A program made the position numbers and the translations under genes. Shown piece after piece: positions 9,267-17,872 of a DNA stretch of 64,000 bases (position 1 is its first letter; each line of letters begins with the position of its first letter). This DNA is from Lentisalinibacter sediminis (GTDB taxonomy: Bacteria > Pseudomonadota > Gammaproteobacteria > Steroidobacterales > Woeseiaceae). Below the pieces are notes generated by a model. That model was not told the DNA's origin and ran no database searches. It saw nothing but the letters and a program-made list of their open reading frames with translations. The stretch spans positions 186,001 through 250,000 of the forward strand of contig NZ_JAPDRF010000002.1 of the NCBI RefSeq assembly GCF_040706615.1, given 5' to 3'.

Positions 9267-9472
9267 CCGGCATCCCCCTTCCGGTTATCGTTGTCTGCGT
9301 CGCCGCGCAAGGCGTGGCGAGCCGTGTCGCGAGTCATCGATTATGCGTGCTCCCGCCGCGGGTTTCACCTGTTCCGGCCACGCTGCGGTCGGCCACGGCA
9401 GACAGGGGCCGGCGCTCTCGCGTAGGCTGGCTACATGGTCAAGGGCTGCGAGCAGGACACCGGGGCATCGGC

Positions 9473-10507
9473 ATGGACCCGACGGGCTGGCCGCTGACGG
9501 CACTGGTGGCCGCGTTCGGCGCGGCAGCGGCGCTGATCGGCGTGTTCGGAGTGATCATGACCCGGGCGGCGCGCGACCTCGCCCACCGCACCGGTCTCGG
9601 CGAAGCGCTCACGGGCGCCGTACTGATCGGTGGTGCCACGTCGCTGTCCGGTATCACCACCTCGGTGACCGCCGCCTGGAACGGGCATGCGGAACTCGCC
9701 GTCAGCAATGCGCTCGGCGGCATCGCGGCCCAGACGGCTTTTCTCGCCATTGCGGACATCTTCTACCGCCGGGCCAACCTGGAGCATGCGGCAGCGTCGG
9801 TCGAGAACCTGATGATGTGCGCTTTCCTGATGATCCTGCTCGCCCTGCAGATGATCGCCTTCGCCGTGCCCGGACTCGCCGTGCTCGGCGTACACCCCGG
9901 CAGCGCAGTGCTGATCGGCGCCTATCTTCTGGGACTGTCGCTGCTGGTGCGCACCCACAAGAGCCCCATGTGGCTGCCGAAGCGCACGGCGGACACGCGG
10001 CCGGACGGTAGCGACCGCCCCCTGCGCACCCGGCTGGGGCTTCCCTCGCTGTGGCTGACTTTCGCCGGCTGTGCCGCGGTGGTGGGCTCCTCGGGCTGGG
10101 TTCTGGCCCGGGTCGCCGTGCCGCTGGCCGCCCGCACGGGACTGTCGGAGAGTTTCGTCGGCGGTACCCTCACCGCGGTCGCCACCTCGCTGCCGGAACT
10201 GGTCATCGCCGTCTCGGCCGTGCGCATGGGCGCCCTCACGCTGGCGGTCGGTGACATCATCGGCGGCAACGCCTTCGATACGCTGTTCGTGGCCATCTCC
10301 GACTTCGCCTACCGCGAGGGTTCGATCTATGCGGCACTCGCCGGCGCCGAGCTGCTGTGGCTGGCCCTCACCCTGCTGATGACCGCCGTCCTGATGGCCG
10401 GGCTGCTGTTCCGCGAACGCCACGGGGTGGGCAACATCGGTTTCGAGAGCGTCCTGCTGCTGCTCGTCTATCTGGGGGGTGCCGGCCTCGTCGGGCTCGT
10501 CACCTGA
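9473..10507 (+). CDS. CaCA-family cation antiporter (Na+/Ca2+ exchanger-like) with degenerate first alpha repeat
   Basis: This 344-residue integral membrane protein has about ten hydrophobic segments in two inverted halves. The second alpha repeat is canonical (GGTLTAVATSLPELVIAV, then GDIIGGNAFDTLF), with the Glu that coordinates cation in NCX proteins. The matching first repeat reads GGATSLSGITTSV and ends VSNALGGIAAQTAF: the PEL Glu is absent. The family normally exchanges Ca2+ for Na+ or H+ across the inner membrane; loss of one acidic ligand may change ion or stoichiometry. I chose ATG 9473, which starts directly before the first membrane helix; the longer frame upstream is basic and unlike the family. 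Confidence 0.85.
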   Translation: MDPTGWPLTALVAAFGAAAALIGVFGVIMTRAARDLAHRTGLGEALTGAVLIGGATSLSGITTSVTAAWNGHAELAVSNALGGIAAQTAFLAIADIFYRRANLEHAAASVENLMMCAFLMILLALQMIAFAVPGLAVLGVHPGSAVLIGAYLLGLSLLVRTHKSPMWLPKRTADTRPDGSDRPLRTRLGLPSLWLTFAGCAAVVGSSGWVLARVAVPLAARTGLSESFVGGTLTAVATSLPELVIAVSAVRMGALTLAVGDIIGGNAFDTLFVAISDFAYREGSIYAALAGAELLWLALTLLMTAVLMAGLLFRERHGVGNIGFESVLLLLVYLGGAGLVGLVT

Positions 10508-10512
10508 GGCCG

Positions 10513-11325
10513 TCATCCCGGCGGCGGCTCGGTGGAGCAGCGACGGGTGACGGCGAACGCGATCAGGACGCCCACGGAGACCACGGCGATGATCAGGGTG
10601 GCGAGCGCATTGATGTCCGGGGTCACGCCGAGCTTCACCTTCGAGAAGATCAGCATCGGCAGGGTGCTCGCCCCCGGGCCGGACACGAAACTCGCGATGA
10701 CGAGATCGTCCAGCGAGAGCGTGAACGCGAGCAGCCAGCCGGCCGCCATGGAAGGGGCGATCAGGGGCAGCGTGATGTCGAAGAGCACCCGATGCGGCCG
10801 CCCGCCGAGGTCCATGGCCGCCTCCTCCAGCGAGGTATCCAGCGCGACGACCCGGGACCGCACCACCACCGCCACATAAGCCATGGCGAAGGTGATGTGG
10901 GCGATGGTGATGGTCGTCGCGCCCCGCCCTCCCGGCCAGCCGATGAGCCCCTGCAGCGTCACGAACAGGAGCAGCAGCGAGAGACCGGTGATCACCTCCG
11001 GCATCACCAGCGGCGCGGTGATCATGCCGGTGAACAGCGTCCTGCCGCGGAAGCGGTGGAAGCGCGCCAGGGCGAGCCCGGCCATGGTTCCGAGCACGGT
11101 CGCGACGGTCGCGGTGACCAGCGCGACGCGCAGACTGAGCAACGCCGCATCGAGCACCTGCTCGTTGCGCAGGAGTTCCCCGTACCAGCGCGTTGAGAAG
11201 CCGCCCCACACGGTGACCAGCCTCGAGTCGTTGAACGAGTAGATCACGACCAGCACGATAGGCAGGTAGAGGAACGCATAGCCGAAGGCGAGCACGCTCA
11301 GCAGGAATCGGGACCGGCGCCTCAT
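10513..11325 (-). CDS. potI: Polyamine-type ABC transporter permease (PotI-like)
   Basis: This 270-residue inner-membrane permease has six predicted helices. It carries the EAA loop that docks the ATPase, here LEEAAMDLGGRPHRVLFDITLPL around residues 174-196. The start ATG 11325 overlaps the upstream permease stop (ATGA); the longer open frame upstream lies over the other permease gene and is rejected. Gene order binding protein, ATPase, permease, permease equals E. coli potFGHI. It forms the channel with PotH for import of putrescine, spermidine or a similar cationic amine. Confidence 0.9.
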   Translation of the reverse strand: MRRRSRFLLSVLAFGYAFLYLPIVLVVIYSFNDSRLVTVWGGFSTRWYGELLRNEQVLDAALLSLRVALVTATVATVLGTMAGLALARFHRFRGRTLFTGMITAPLVMPEVITGLSLLLLFVTLQGLIGWPGGRGATTITIAHITFAMAYVAVVVRSRVVALDTSLEEAAMDLGGRPHRVLFDITLPLIAPSMAAGWLLAFTLSLDDLVIASFVSGPGASTLPMLIFSKVKLGVTPDINALATLIIAVVSVGVLIAFAVTRRCSTEPPPG

Positions 11326-12218
11326 CGCTCCGTCCCCGCCTGGTAGCGCTGCAGCAGCATGATCGGCGCGACCAGCAGCAGCAACAGCACCACCGCGACA
11401 CTGGACGCGAGCGGCCAGTCCCGATTGACGAAGAACTCGTCGAACAGCACGCGGCCGATCATCAGGCTCTCCGGCCCGCCCAGGAGATAGGGGATGACGT
11501 ATTCGCCCATGGCCGGGATGAAGACCAGCAGGCAACCGGCTATGACACCCGGCCGCGACATGGGCCAGGTGACGTCGCGGAACGCCTCCCAGGGCCGTGC
11601 GCCCAGATCCGCAGCGGCCTCCACGGCATCCTGGTCCAGCCGTTCCAGAGTCGCGTACAGGGGCAGGACCATGAACGGCAGATAGGAGTAGACGATGCCG
11701 ATGTAGATCGCCAGATCCGTGTAGAGGAGCGCGAGCGGCTGATCGATGACGCCCAGCCAGAGCAGCAGCTGGTTGATGAAGCCGTGGTTGTTCAGCAGCC
11801 CGATCCAGGCATACACGCGCAGCAGGAACGAGATCCAGAAAGGCAGGATGATGGCGAGGAGCAGATAGCCGCGGATCCGCTCACCCGCCCGCGCGATCGC
11901 GAGCGCCATCGGATAGCCGAGCAGGAGACAGAGCACCGTCGCGCTCGCGGCCAGCAGCACCGAGCGGAGATAGGTGTAGAGATAGAGTTTGTCCTGCAGC
12001 AGAAACAGATAATTGTCCGCGCTCGCCTGCAGCCCGCCGGTCGCCGGGTCCAGCAGCGGCGTGAACGGCGGCTGCGCGATCACCGGATCGGACAGGCTGA
12101 TCTTCAGGACGATCGCGAACGGGGCGAGGAAGAACGCGAGCAGCCAGAGGTAGGGCGCCGCCACCACGATGCGCTCCCAGAGCGCGTCGCGGTGGCGTTG
12201 TCCGACCGGATGATGCAC
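11322..12218 (-). CDS. potH: Polyamine-type ABC transporter permease (PotH-like)
   Basis: This protein of about 298 residues is the first permease of the importer. It has six helices and an EAA loop VEAAADLGARPWEAFRDVTWP. A GTG at 12218, six bases after the ATPase stop, is the best start: the helix APYLWLLAFFLAPFAIVL follows 16 residues later and no ATG is available nearer. GAGGA lies about twelve bases upstream. A long periplasmic loop follows helix 1, as in PotH/PotB. It pairs with the PotI-like permease, whose start overlaps its stop. Confidence 0.88.
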   Translation of the reverse strand: MHHPVGQRHRDALWERIVVAAPYLWLLAFFLAPFAIVLKISLSDPVIAQPPFTPLLDPATGGLQASADNYLFLLQDKLYLYTYLRSVLLAASATVLCLLLGYPMALAIARAGERIRGYLLLAIILPFWISFLLRVYAWIGLLNNHGFINQLLLWLGVIDQPLALLYTDLAIYIGIVYSYLPFMVLPLYATLERLDQDAVEAAADLGARPWEAFRDVTWPMSRPGVIAGCLLVFIPAMGEYVIPYLLGGPESLMIGRVLFDEFFVNRDWPLASSVAVVLLLLLVAPIMLLQRYQAGTER

Positions 12219-12223
12219 GCCGT

Positions 12224-13387
12224 TCAGTCCTCGAGCAGTATCGTGCTCGCCGCGTCCCAGGACAGGTAGACCTCGTCTTCCCAGTCGATCGGGCGATCGG
12301 CCGAGCGGCGCCGGTTCTGCGCGCTCACCAGCACCACCTTGCCGCTGGCGAGCCGCACCTGATAGAGGGACAGATTGCCGAAATAGCCGAAGTCCCAGAC
12401 GACGCCGCGCAGCGTCGTCTGACCGTCTCCGGCCGGCGGCTCCTTGTCGATGTAGATCTTCTCCGGGCGAATCGCGATACTCGCCTGCCGGCCGGGGGCG
12501 AGGTCCTGCGACGTCTCCGCCTGCAGGACGGTGCCGGCGTCGGCGCATTCGACGGCCACGCGGCCCCGCCCCGCCTCCGTCACGCGGCCCTCGAAGATAT
12601 TGATATTGCCGATGAACTCCGCGACGAAACGGGAGGCGGGATACTCGTAGATGCGCTTCGGCGTATCCACCTGGCGCAGCCGCCCCGCCTCCATCACCGC
12701 GATGCGGGTGGAGAGCATCATCGCCTCCTCCTGGTCGTGGGTGACCACGACGAAGGTGATGCCGAGCTCGTCCTGGAGATTGGCGAGCTCGAACTGGGTG
12801 TGCTCCCGCAGCTTGCGGTCGAGGGCGGCCAGCGGCTCGTCCAGCAGCAACACCTTCGGCTGTTTCACGAGTGAGCGTGCCAGCGCCACCCGCTGGCACT
12901 GCCCGCCGGAGAGCTGCCCGGGCCGGCGCCCGGCGAACTCCGTGAGTTTCACGAGTTCCAGTATGGCGGCCACCCGGTCGTCGATCTCGCCGCGGGGCCG
13001 GCGCTCCTTCTTCAGGCCGTACGCGATGTTGTCCCGCACGCTCATGTGCGGGAAGAGCGCGTAGGACTGGAACATCATGTTGACCGGACGCCGGTAGGGC
13101 GGCTGGTCGGTCACGTCGGCGCCGTCGATGATCACGCGGCCGGCGCTGGGCGTCTCGAAGCCCGCCATGATTCTGAGCAGCGTCGTCTTGCCGCAGCCGG
13201 AGGCGCCGAGAATCGAGAAGAGTTCACCGCGGTAGATGGCGAGATCCACGCCGTCCACCGCCACGAAATCGCCGAAGCGCTTGCCGATGCCCTGCAGCTC
13301 GATGAACGGGCGCGCGCCGGGCTCCTCCCAGGGGCGTTCCGCCGCCTTCTGCTCCGGCGTCCGCGCGCCCGGCACCGCCCCCTGCAT
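12224..13387 (-). CDS. potG: Polyamine-type ABC transporter ATPase (PotG/PotA-like)
   Basis: This 387-residue ATPase powers the importer from the cytoplasmic face. Walker A GASGCGKTT is at 61-69, the Q-loop in NMMFQSYALFPH, the signature LSGGQCQRVA, Walker B VLLLDEPLAALD and the H-loop VVTHDQEEAM follow in order. A C-terminal TOBE domain after about residue 285 (IRPEKIYID) is typical of the polyamine/Fe/sulfate subfamily and may sense substrate. The ATG at 13387 shares a base with the stop of the binding-protein gene (TGATG). The roughly 28-residue N-terminal extension (PEQKAAERPWEEPGARP) resembles the one in PotG. Confidence 0.93.
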   Translation of the reverse strand: MQGAVPGARTPEQKAAERPWEEPGARPFIELQGIGKRFGDFVAVDGVDLAIYRGELFSILGASGCGKTTLLRIMAGFETPSAGRVIIDGADVTDQPPYRRPVNMMFQSYALFPHMSVRDNIAYGLKKERRPRGEIDDRVAAILELVKLTEFAGRRPGQLSGGQCQRVALARSLVKQPKVLLLDEPLAALDRKLREHTQFELANLQDELGITFVVVTHDQEEAMMLSTRIAVMEAGRLRQVDTPKRIYEYPASRFVAEFIGNINIFEGRVTEAGRGRVAVECADAGTVLQAETSQDLAPGRQASIAIRPEKIYIDKEPPAGDGQTTLRGVVWDFGYFGNLSLYQVRLASGKVVLVSAQNRRRSADRPIDWEDEVYLSWDAASTILLED

Positions 13388-14529
13388 CAGATGCCGCTCT
13401 TCACCCGCGCCCAGGCCCGCGTGCGCGGGCGCTCCATCTTCGGCGGAGCCACCGGCGCGAGATGGGCACGCTCCCAGACGGCGTCGTCGGGATAGATGCC
13501 GGGGTCGTTCACGACCGCCGGGTCGAGCAGCGGCAGCGAGGAGCGGTTGCCGTTCGCGTAGTAGACGTAGTTGGAGATGTCGGCGATCACCTCGGGGCGC
13601 AGCAGGAAGTTGATGAAGCGATACGCATTGTCCGGGTGCGGCGCGTCCGCCGGGATATACAGCCCGTCGTACCACAGCATCGTGCCCTCGGCCGGCACCG
13701 TGTACTCGAGGTGCACCGGCGCCGCCGTCTCGGCCGCGCGCGCCGCCGCCTGCGCATAGTCGCCGGACCAGCTCATCGCGATGCAGACCTCGCGATTCGG
13801 CAGATCGCTGATCATCTTCGTGGAGCTGAAGTAGCGGATATAGGGCCGGACGCGCATCAGCTGCTCCTCCGCCGCCTGCAGATGCGCCGGCTCGAGGCTG
13901 CCGGGCGGCAGACCCAGATAAGCCTGCACCATCGGAAAGACGTCGGTGGGCGAGTCCAGCAGCGTGACGCCGCAACCGGCGAAGCGCTTAACGATCTCCG
14001 GGTCGAAGAGCATCCTCGCGCTGTGCACGGGCGCATCGGGCATGCGCTCGCGCACCAGGTCCACGTTATAGGCGAAACCGGTCGTGCCCCACATGTACAC
14101 GGCGGAGTGTTCGTTGGCACCGGGGTAGCCCTCCACCTGTTCGATGATCTTCGGATCCATGTGCTTCCAGTTCGGCAGCCTGGAGCGGTCCAGCGGCTGG
14201 TAGATGCCGATGGGGATCAGTCGGGCCGAGAACTGCCCCGAGTGCACGACGACGTCGTAGCCGGTGTTGCCGGCGAGCAGTTTCGCATCGACGATCTCGG
14301 AGGAATCGTAGGTGTCGTAGTTCACCTCGATGCCGGTCTCGCGCTCGAAGCGCTCGATGGTGTCCGGGCCGATGTAGTCTGACCAGTTGAAGACGTTCAC
14401 CACCTTCGCGCCGCCGTCGCCACCCGAATCGCCGCGATCGCCGCAGCCTGCGCCCAGGAGGACGAGGCCGGCGACGAGGATGAACGCCCAGACAGACGAT
14501 GGAGCCGACACGGCCGGTACGAATCGCAT
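13387..14529 (-). CDS. potF: Polyamine-type ABC transporter substrate-binding lipoprotein (PotF/PotD-like)
   Basis: This 380-residue protein has a signal peptide ending in a lipobox (LLGAGC), so it should be anchored in a membrane in place of a free periplasmic protein. The mature part starts VVNVFNWSDYIGPDTIERFE, the hallmark opening of PotF/PotD, and contains YDVVVHSG, MWGTTGFAYN and YDGLYIPADAPHPDNAY, segments that line the amine cleft in the family. The start ATG 14529 is preceded by AAGGGGG. It is the first of four coupled genes. Putrescine, spermidine or a methylated amine are all possible ligands. Confidence 0.93.
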   Translation of the reverse strand: MRFVPAVSAPSSVWAFILVAGLVLLGAGCGDRGDSGGDGGAKVVNVFNWSDYIGPDTIERFERETGIEVNYDTYDSSEIVDAKLLAGNTGYDVVVHSGQFSARLIPIGIYQPLDRSRLPNWKHMDPKIIEQVEGYPGANEHSAVYMWGTTGFAYNVDLVRERMPDAPVHSARMLFDPEIVKRFAGCGVTLLDSPTDVFPMVQAYLGLPPGSLEPAHLQAAEEQLMRVRPYIRYFSSTKMISDLPNREVCIAMSWSGDYAQAAARAAETAAPVHLEYTVPAEGTMLWYDGLYIPADAPHPDNAYRFINFLLRPEVIADISNYVYYANGNRSSLPLLDPAVVNDPGIYPDDAVWERAHLAPVAPPKMERPRTRAWARVKSGI

Positions 14530-14599
14530 CGCCCCCTTATGCGCAAAATACGGCGGGTTGTAAAGCGGCGGCGGCGGCCGATTCCGCCGCAGGCGGGCC

Positions 14600-15760
14600 T
14601 CACATGCCATCGAGTCCGCGTTTCAGCAGGCAGCCGGCGATGATCTGGCGCTGGATCTCGCTGGTGCCCTCCCAGATGCGGTCGACGCGCAGTTCGCGGA
14701 AGAACCGCTCGGCCACGTTCTCGCGCATGTAGCCACGGCCGCCGAAGATCTGCACGGCCCGGTCGGCCACACGGTTGGCCATCTCCGAGGCGTACAGCTT
14801 CACCAGCGAGCAACGGGCGTGCAATGTCTTCACGTCCTCGCCCCGATCCTGGGCCGCGGCTGCCTCGTAGGTCATGAGCCGCGCCGCCCACAGCTCGGTG
14901 ACGCTGTCGGCCAGCAGTGCCTGGATGGCCTGTTTCTTTGCCAGCGGTTCGCCGCCGACCTCACGGCCCGCCGCGAACACCGTGGCCTCCTCGATCAGCC
15001 GCGCCGCCGCACCGCAGCAGCGCGCTCCGATCATCAGCCGCTCGCGCCGGAACCAGGCCCGTGTGTAGGTCATGCCGTCCCCGGCCCGCCCGACCCGTGC
15101 CGCGGCCGGCACCCGGACGTCGGCGAACCGATAGGTGGGATGATGCGCGGCGAAGGTATGGCTGAAGTGGGGGCAGGCGATCATCTCGATGCCGGGCGTG
15201 TCCTTGTCGACGAAGAACAGCGCCTGCTCCTCCCCCCCGTCGACACGGCCCTGGAACCAGAAAAAATCCGCGAGGTTCGCGCTCGTGACGTACCACTTCT
15301 CGCCGTTCAACAGATAGTCGTCGCCGTCGCGGGCGGCGGTCGCAGTCAGGGCGGCCACGTCCGAACCGGGGCCGGCCTCGGTGATGGCATAGCAGTCGTG
15401 CCGCTCGCCACGCATCAGCGGCAGGATGTAGCGCTCGATCTGCTCCTCGCTGCAGGCCGCGAACATCCAGCTCTGCGGCTCGGCGAAGCACCAGGACAGC
15501 GCATTGGTGGTGCGCCCGAGCTGCTCCCAGACGGCGGCCTGGGTCACGATCGGCAGTCCGAGGCCGCCATACTCCTGCGGCACGTCCATGGCACTGAAAC
15601 CCAGTTCCAGCGCTCGTGCCTTGTTGCGAGCCCCGGTGTCGGGCGGGAGGCGGCCCTCGTCGAGCTCCGCCTCGATCTCGTGGGGCTGCAGATAATCCTC
15701 GGCGAAGCGCCGCGCCCTCTCCTGCCATTCCCGGCTCGTTTCGTCCAGCTCTAGGTCCAT
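14600..15760 (-). CDS. Acyl-CoA dehydrogenase
   Basis: This 386-residue FAD flavoenzyme makes a 2,3-enoyl-CoA from an acyl-CoA and passes electrons to ETF. The signature CYAITEAGPGSD lies near 122-133, the FAD/substrate segment NGEKWYVTSANLADFFWF near 150-167, and the catalytic Glu is E364 in WEGTSEIQ, the short/medium-chain position. The gene lies 27 bp after the BetI-type regulator and 70 bp before potF on the same strand, which places it in the amine-import operon and suggests the amine carbon skeleton is degraded as a CoA thioester. The exact acyl chain is unknown. Confidence 0.93.
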   Translation of the reverse strand: MDLELDETSREWQERARRFAEDYLQPHEIEAELDEGRLPPDTGARNKARALELGFSAMDVPQEYGGLGLPIVTQAAVWEQLGRTTNALSWCFAEPQSWMFAACSEEQIERYILPLMRGERHDCYAITEAGPGSDVAALTATAARDGDDYLLNGEKWYVTSANLADFFWFQGRVDGGEEQALFFVDKDTPGIEMIACPHFSHTFAAHHPTYRFADVRVPAAARVGRAGDGMTYTRAWFRRERLMIGARCCGAAARLIEEATVFAAGREVGGEPLAKKQAIQALLADSVTELWAARLMTYEAAAAQDRGEDVKTLHARCSLVKLYASEMANRVADRAVQIFGGRGYMRENVAERFFRELRVDRIWEGTSEIQRQIIAGCLLKRGLDGM

Positions 15761-15787
15761 TCTTGCCTTTCTCCCGGCCGCTTGTGT

Positions 15788-16420
15788 TCAGCCCTGCATC
15801 AGTCCCGCCAGATGCCGCGGGAACAGGCTCTCCAGCATGGCGAAGGTGGTGTCCCGAGCCCGCCGCCGACTCCATTCGTTGGGACTCATGAGGCAGTTCA
15901 GCCACAGCCCGTCGGTCAGCGCGGCCAGGGAATCGGCGATGGTGCGCGCGTCCATGCCCCCGCCACCGCCCTGCGCCAGCAACTCTTCCACCACGGCGGT
16001 CAACCGCCGCGCATTGGCGGAATCACGCGCGCGGCAGATGCGTCGGTAGGTGGGCCGGGACTTCGCCTCGCCATAGAAAGCAAACCACACGGCCAGGCTG
16101 CGCCGGTTGCAGACCGCCGGGCTGAAATCGGCCGCCACCACGGCTGCCAGCCTGTCGCCGGGCTCCGGCCCGGCGCCCGCCAGGGCCTCCGCCACGGTGG
16201 ACTCGTACTGGTCCGCAAGGCTGCGCAGCGTCTCGTTCAGCAGATTGTCCTTGCTCTGGAAATGCAGATTTACGATACCCTGCGCCAGCCCGGCCTCCGC
16301 CGCCACTTCGCCGAGCGTGAGCCCGCTGATGCCCGAGCGCTCGATGCATACGAGCGTGGCATCGATGAGCTGGCGCCGTCGGACCTCCGGTGCGGCGCGG
16401 CTGGCGCGCTGTCTCGTCAT
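15788..16420 (-). CDS. TetR-family repressor of the BetI type
   Basis: This 210-residue regulator has an N-terminal TetR HTH (residues about 13-60, with LTLGEVAAEAGLAQGIVNLHFQSKD in two parts) and a C-terminal domain matching BetI: LAVWFAFYGEAKSRPTYRRI and DGLWLNCLMSP. BetI represses choline/betaine genes and is released by choline; related proteins sense other quaternary or polyamine-like compounds. The gene is first in the leftward operon and divergent from the aminotransferase operon, with a palindromic site between them. It probably controls both sides and responds to the imported amine. ATG 16420 is the only start that keeps the HTH and excludes the antisense region upstream. Confidence 0.92.
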   Translation of the reverse strand: MTRQRASRAAPEVRRRQLIDATLVCIERSGISGLTLGEVAAEAGLAQGIVNLHFQSKDNLLNETLRSLADQYESTVAEALAGAGPEPGDRLAAVVAADFSPAVCNRRSLAVWFAFYGEAKSRPTYRRICRARDSANARRLTAVVEELLAQGGGGGMDARTIADSLAALTDGLWLNCLMSPNEWSRRRARDTTFAMLESLFPRHLAGLMQG

Positions 16421-16440
16421 TGGTCTATGATAGCGCTTAA

Positions 16441-16458
16441 TGAATGATTGTTCATTCA
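16441..16458. promoter_or_regulatory. Palindromic operator for the BetI-type repressor
   Basis: Perfect 7-bp arms TGAATGA and TCATTCA are separated by 4 bp (TTGT). The site lies 20 bp upstream of the repressor start and 52 bp upstream of the aminotransferase start. Size and symmetry fit a TetR-family dimer, and one site could shut off both divergent operons. A TATCAT element (minus strand, 16427-16432) is a possible -10 for the repressor. Confidence 0.65.
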
Positions 16459-16510
16459 CTTTATTGACACGATGCGTGTGCCGCCGACAGCCGCGGCCGA
16501 GGAACGGACC

Positions 16511-17854
16511 ATGCGTGACCTGACGAAATCCAATGAACACTTTCGCAAGGCATCCACCCGACTGCCTCTCGGCGTGGCGTCGAACTTCCGTTACTGGGGA
16601 GAGGACCGCACCATCTACATCCGCGAGGGCCGGGGCGGACGCCTGACCGACATCGACGGCAACGTCTACGTGGATTACCGGCTCGGATACGGGCCCTGCA
16701 TCCTCGGCTACGCCGACCCCCGCGTCGATGCCGCGGCACGGGACGGGATGGACGTCGGCGGCGTCTTCGCGCTCGCGACCGAGCGCGAGTACGAGGTGGC
16801 CGAGAAGATCGCCCGCATGGTTCCCTCGGCAGAGCTGGTGCGCTACTCCAACTCCGGCACGGAAGCGGTCATGGCCGCGTTGCGCCTGGCTCGTGGCTAT
16901 ACCGGCAAGGACTCCTACGTGGTTGTGGAGGGAGGCTACCACGGCGTGTTCGACTCCGTGCTGTGGTACTCCGACGTGGAGGAGTGGGAGCCGGGGGACG
17001 GCAAGCCCGAGGTCATGCCCTACAGCGAGGGCGTGCCGAACCTGATGAAAAAGCTCTATCACACGGTGCCGCTGAACGACGCCCAGGCACTGGAGGACGT
17101 GCTGCGCCGCCACGGCGACGACATCGCCGCATTCCTGATCGAACCGATCATGGGCAACTGCTGTTCGATCACCGCGGAAGCGCAGTATCTCGCGGACGTG
17201 CGGGAGCTCTGCAGCCGGTACGGCGTGCTGATGATCGTGGACGAGGTGAAGACCGGCTTCCGGGTGGCGAAGGGCGGCGTGCAGGAGTTGTTCGGTATCG
17301 AGGCGGATCTCTGCACCTTCGCCAAGGCCGTTGCCAACGGCTACCCGCTGGCGGTGCTGGCAGGCCGTGAGGAGTTCATGCGAAAGATCGAGGACGGCGT
17401 CGTCCACGGCGGCACGTTCACCGCCCATTCGGTGGCGCTAGCGGCGGCCGAGAAGACGCTCGAGATTCTCGAGGAGACCGACGCGCTCGCCACCATCGAG
17501 GACTACGGCCGGCGCCTGCAGGCCGGCATCGGCGAGATACTGGACGGCCGGTCGATACCCCATTGCTTCGTCGGCCATCCCTCGATGGGCGGGTTGTTCT
17601 TCCGCGAGGAGCCGCCGCGAGATTACCGCGACTGGGTCAACACCGACTACGGGTTCTACGACAGCCTGGCGCCTCACCTGCACGACCTCGGCGTACTGGT
17701 CGAGCCGGACTCCCGGGAGCCCTGGTTCATCTGCGAGGCGCACGAGACCGGCGACTGCCTCGGCGAGACCCTCGAACGCTTCGAGGCGGCCCTGGAACGC
17801 AAGCTGGCCCATGACGCCGGGCGGGCCGCGGCGCGGCGCAGCACTGCCTCCTGA
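16511..17854 (+). CDS. Class III PLP aminotransferase (glutamate-1-semialdehyde aminomutase-like)
   Basis: This 447-residue PLP enzyme belongs to the omega-aminotransferase/GSA-aminomutase group. The Schiff-base lysine is K272 in TFAKAVANGYP, the PLP-pyridine acid is D244 in IVDEVKTGF, and SNSGTEAV (residues 113-120) binds the phosphate. AGGAA lies seven bases before ATG 16511; the frame is open upstream through the operator but lacks a good start. It opens the rightward operon. In context it may remove a terminal amino group from a diamine or from an aldehyde/oxo intermediate. hemL itself is unlikely in this context and the family signature residues differ. Confidence 0.9.
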   Translation: MRDLTKSNEHFRKASTRLPLGVASNFRYWGEDRTIYIREGRGGRLTDIDGNVYVDYRLGYGPCILGYADPRVDAAARDGMDVGGVFALATEREYEVAEKIARMVPSAELVRYSNSGTEAVMAALRLARGYTGKDSYVVVEGGYHGVFDSVLWYSDVEEWEPGDGKPEVMPYSEGVPNLMKKLYHTVPLNDAQALEDVLRRHGDDIAAFLIEPIMGNCCSITAEAQYLADVRELCSRYGVLMIVDEVKTGFRVAKGGVQELFGIEADLCTFAKAVANGYPLAVLAGREEFMRKIEDGVVHGGTFTAHSVALAAAEKTLEILEETDALATIEDYGRRLQAGIGEILDGRSIPHCFVGHPSMGGLFFREEPPRDYRDWVNTDYGFYDSLAPHLHDLGVLVEPDSREPWFICEAHETGDCLGETLERFEAALERKLAHDAGRAAARRSTAS

Positions 17855-17872
17855 CGACAGGCCAGGCGCAGG

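Noticed and set aside
16464..16469. TTGACA as a -35 for the aminotransferase operon
   Set aside because: No -10-like hexamer lies 15-19 bp downstream; the region there is GC-rich.
15788..17428. Extending the BetI-type repressor upstream to 546 residues
   Set aside because: The added part lies antisense to the aminotransferase gene and crosses the operator; the TetR HTH begins normally near ATG 16420.
16511..17854. hemL (glutamate-1-semialdehyde aminomutase) for heme synthesis
   Set aside because: The operon context is amine catabolism, and the sequence matches the wider class III group without the specific HemL context.
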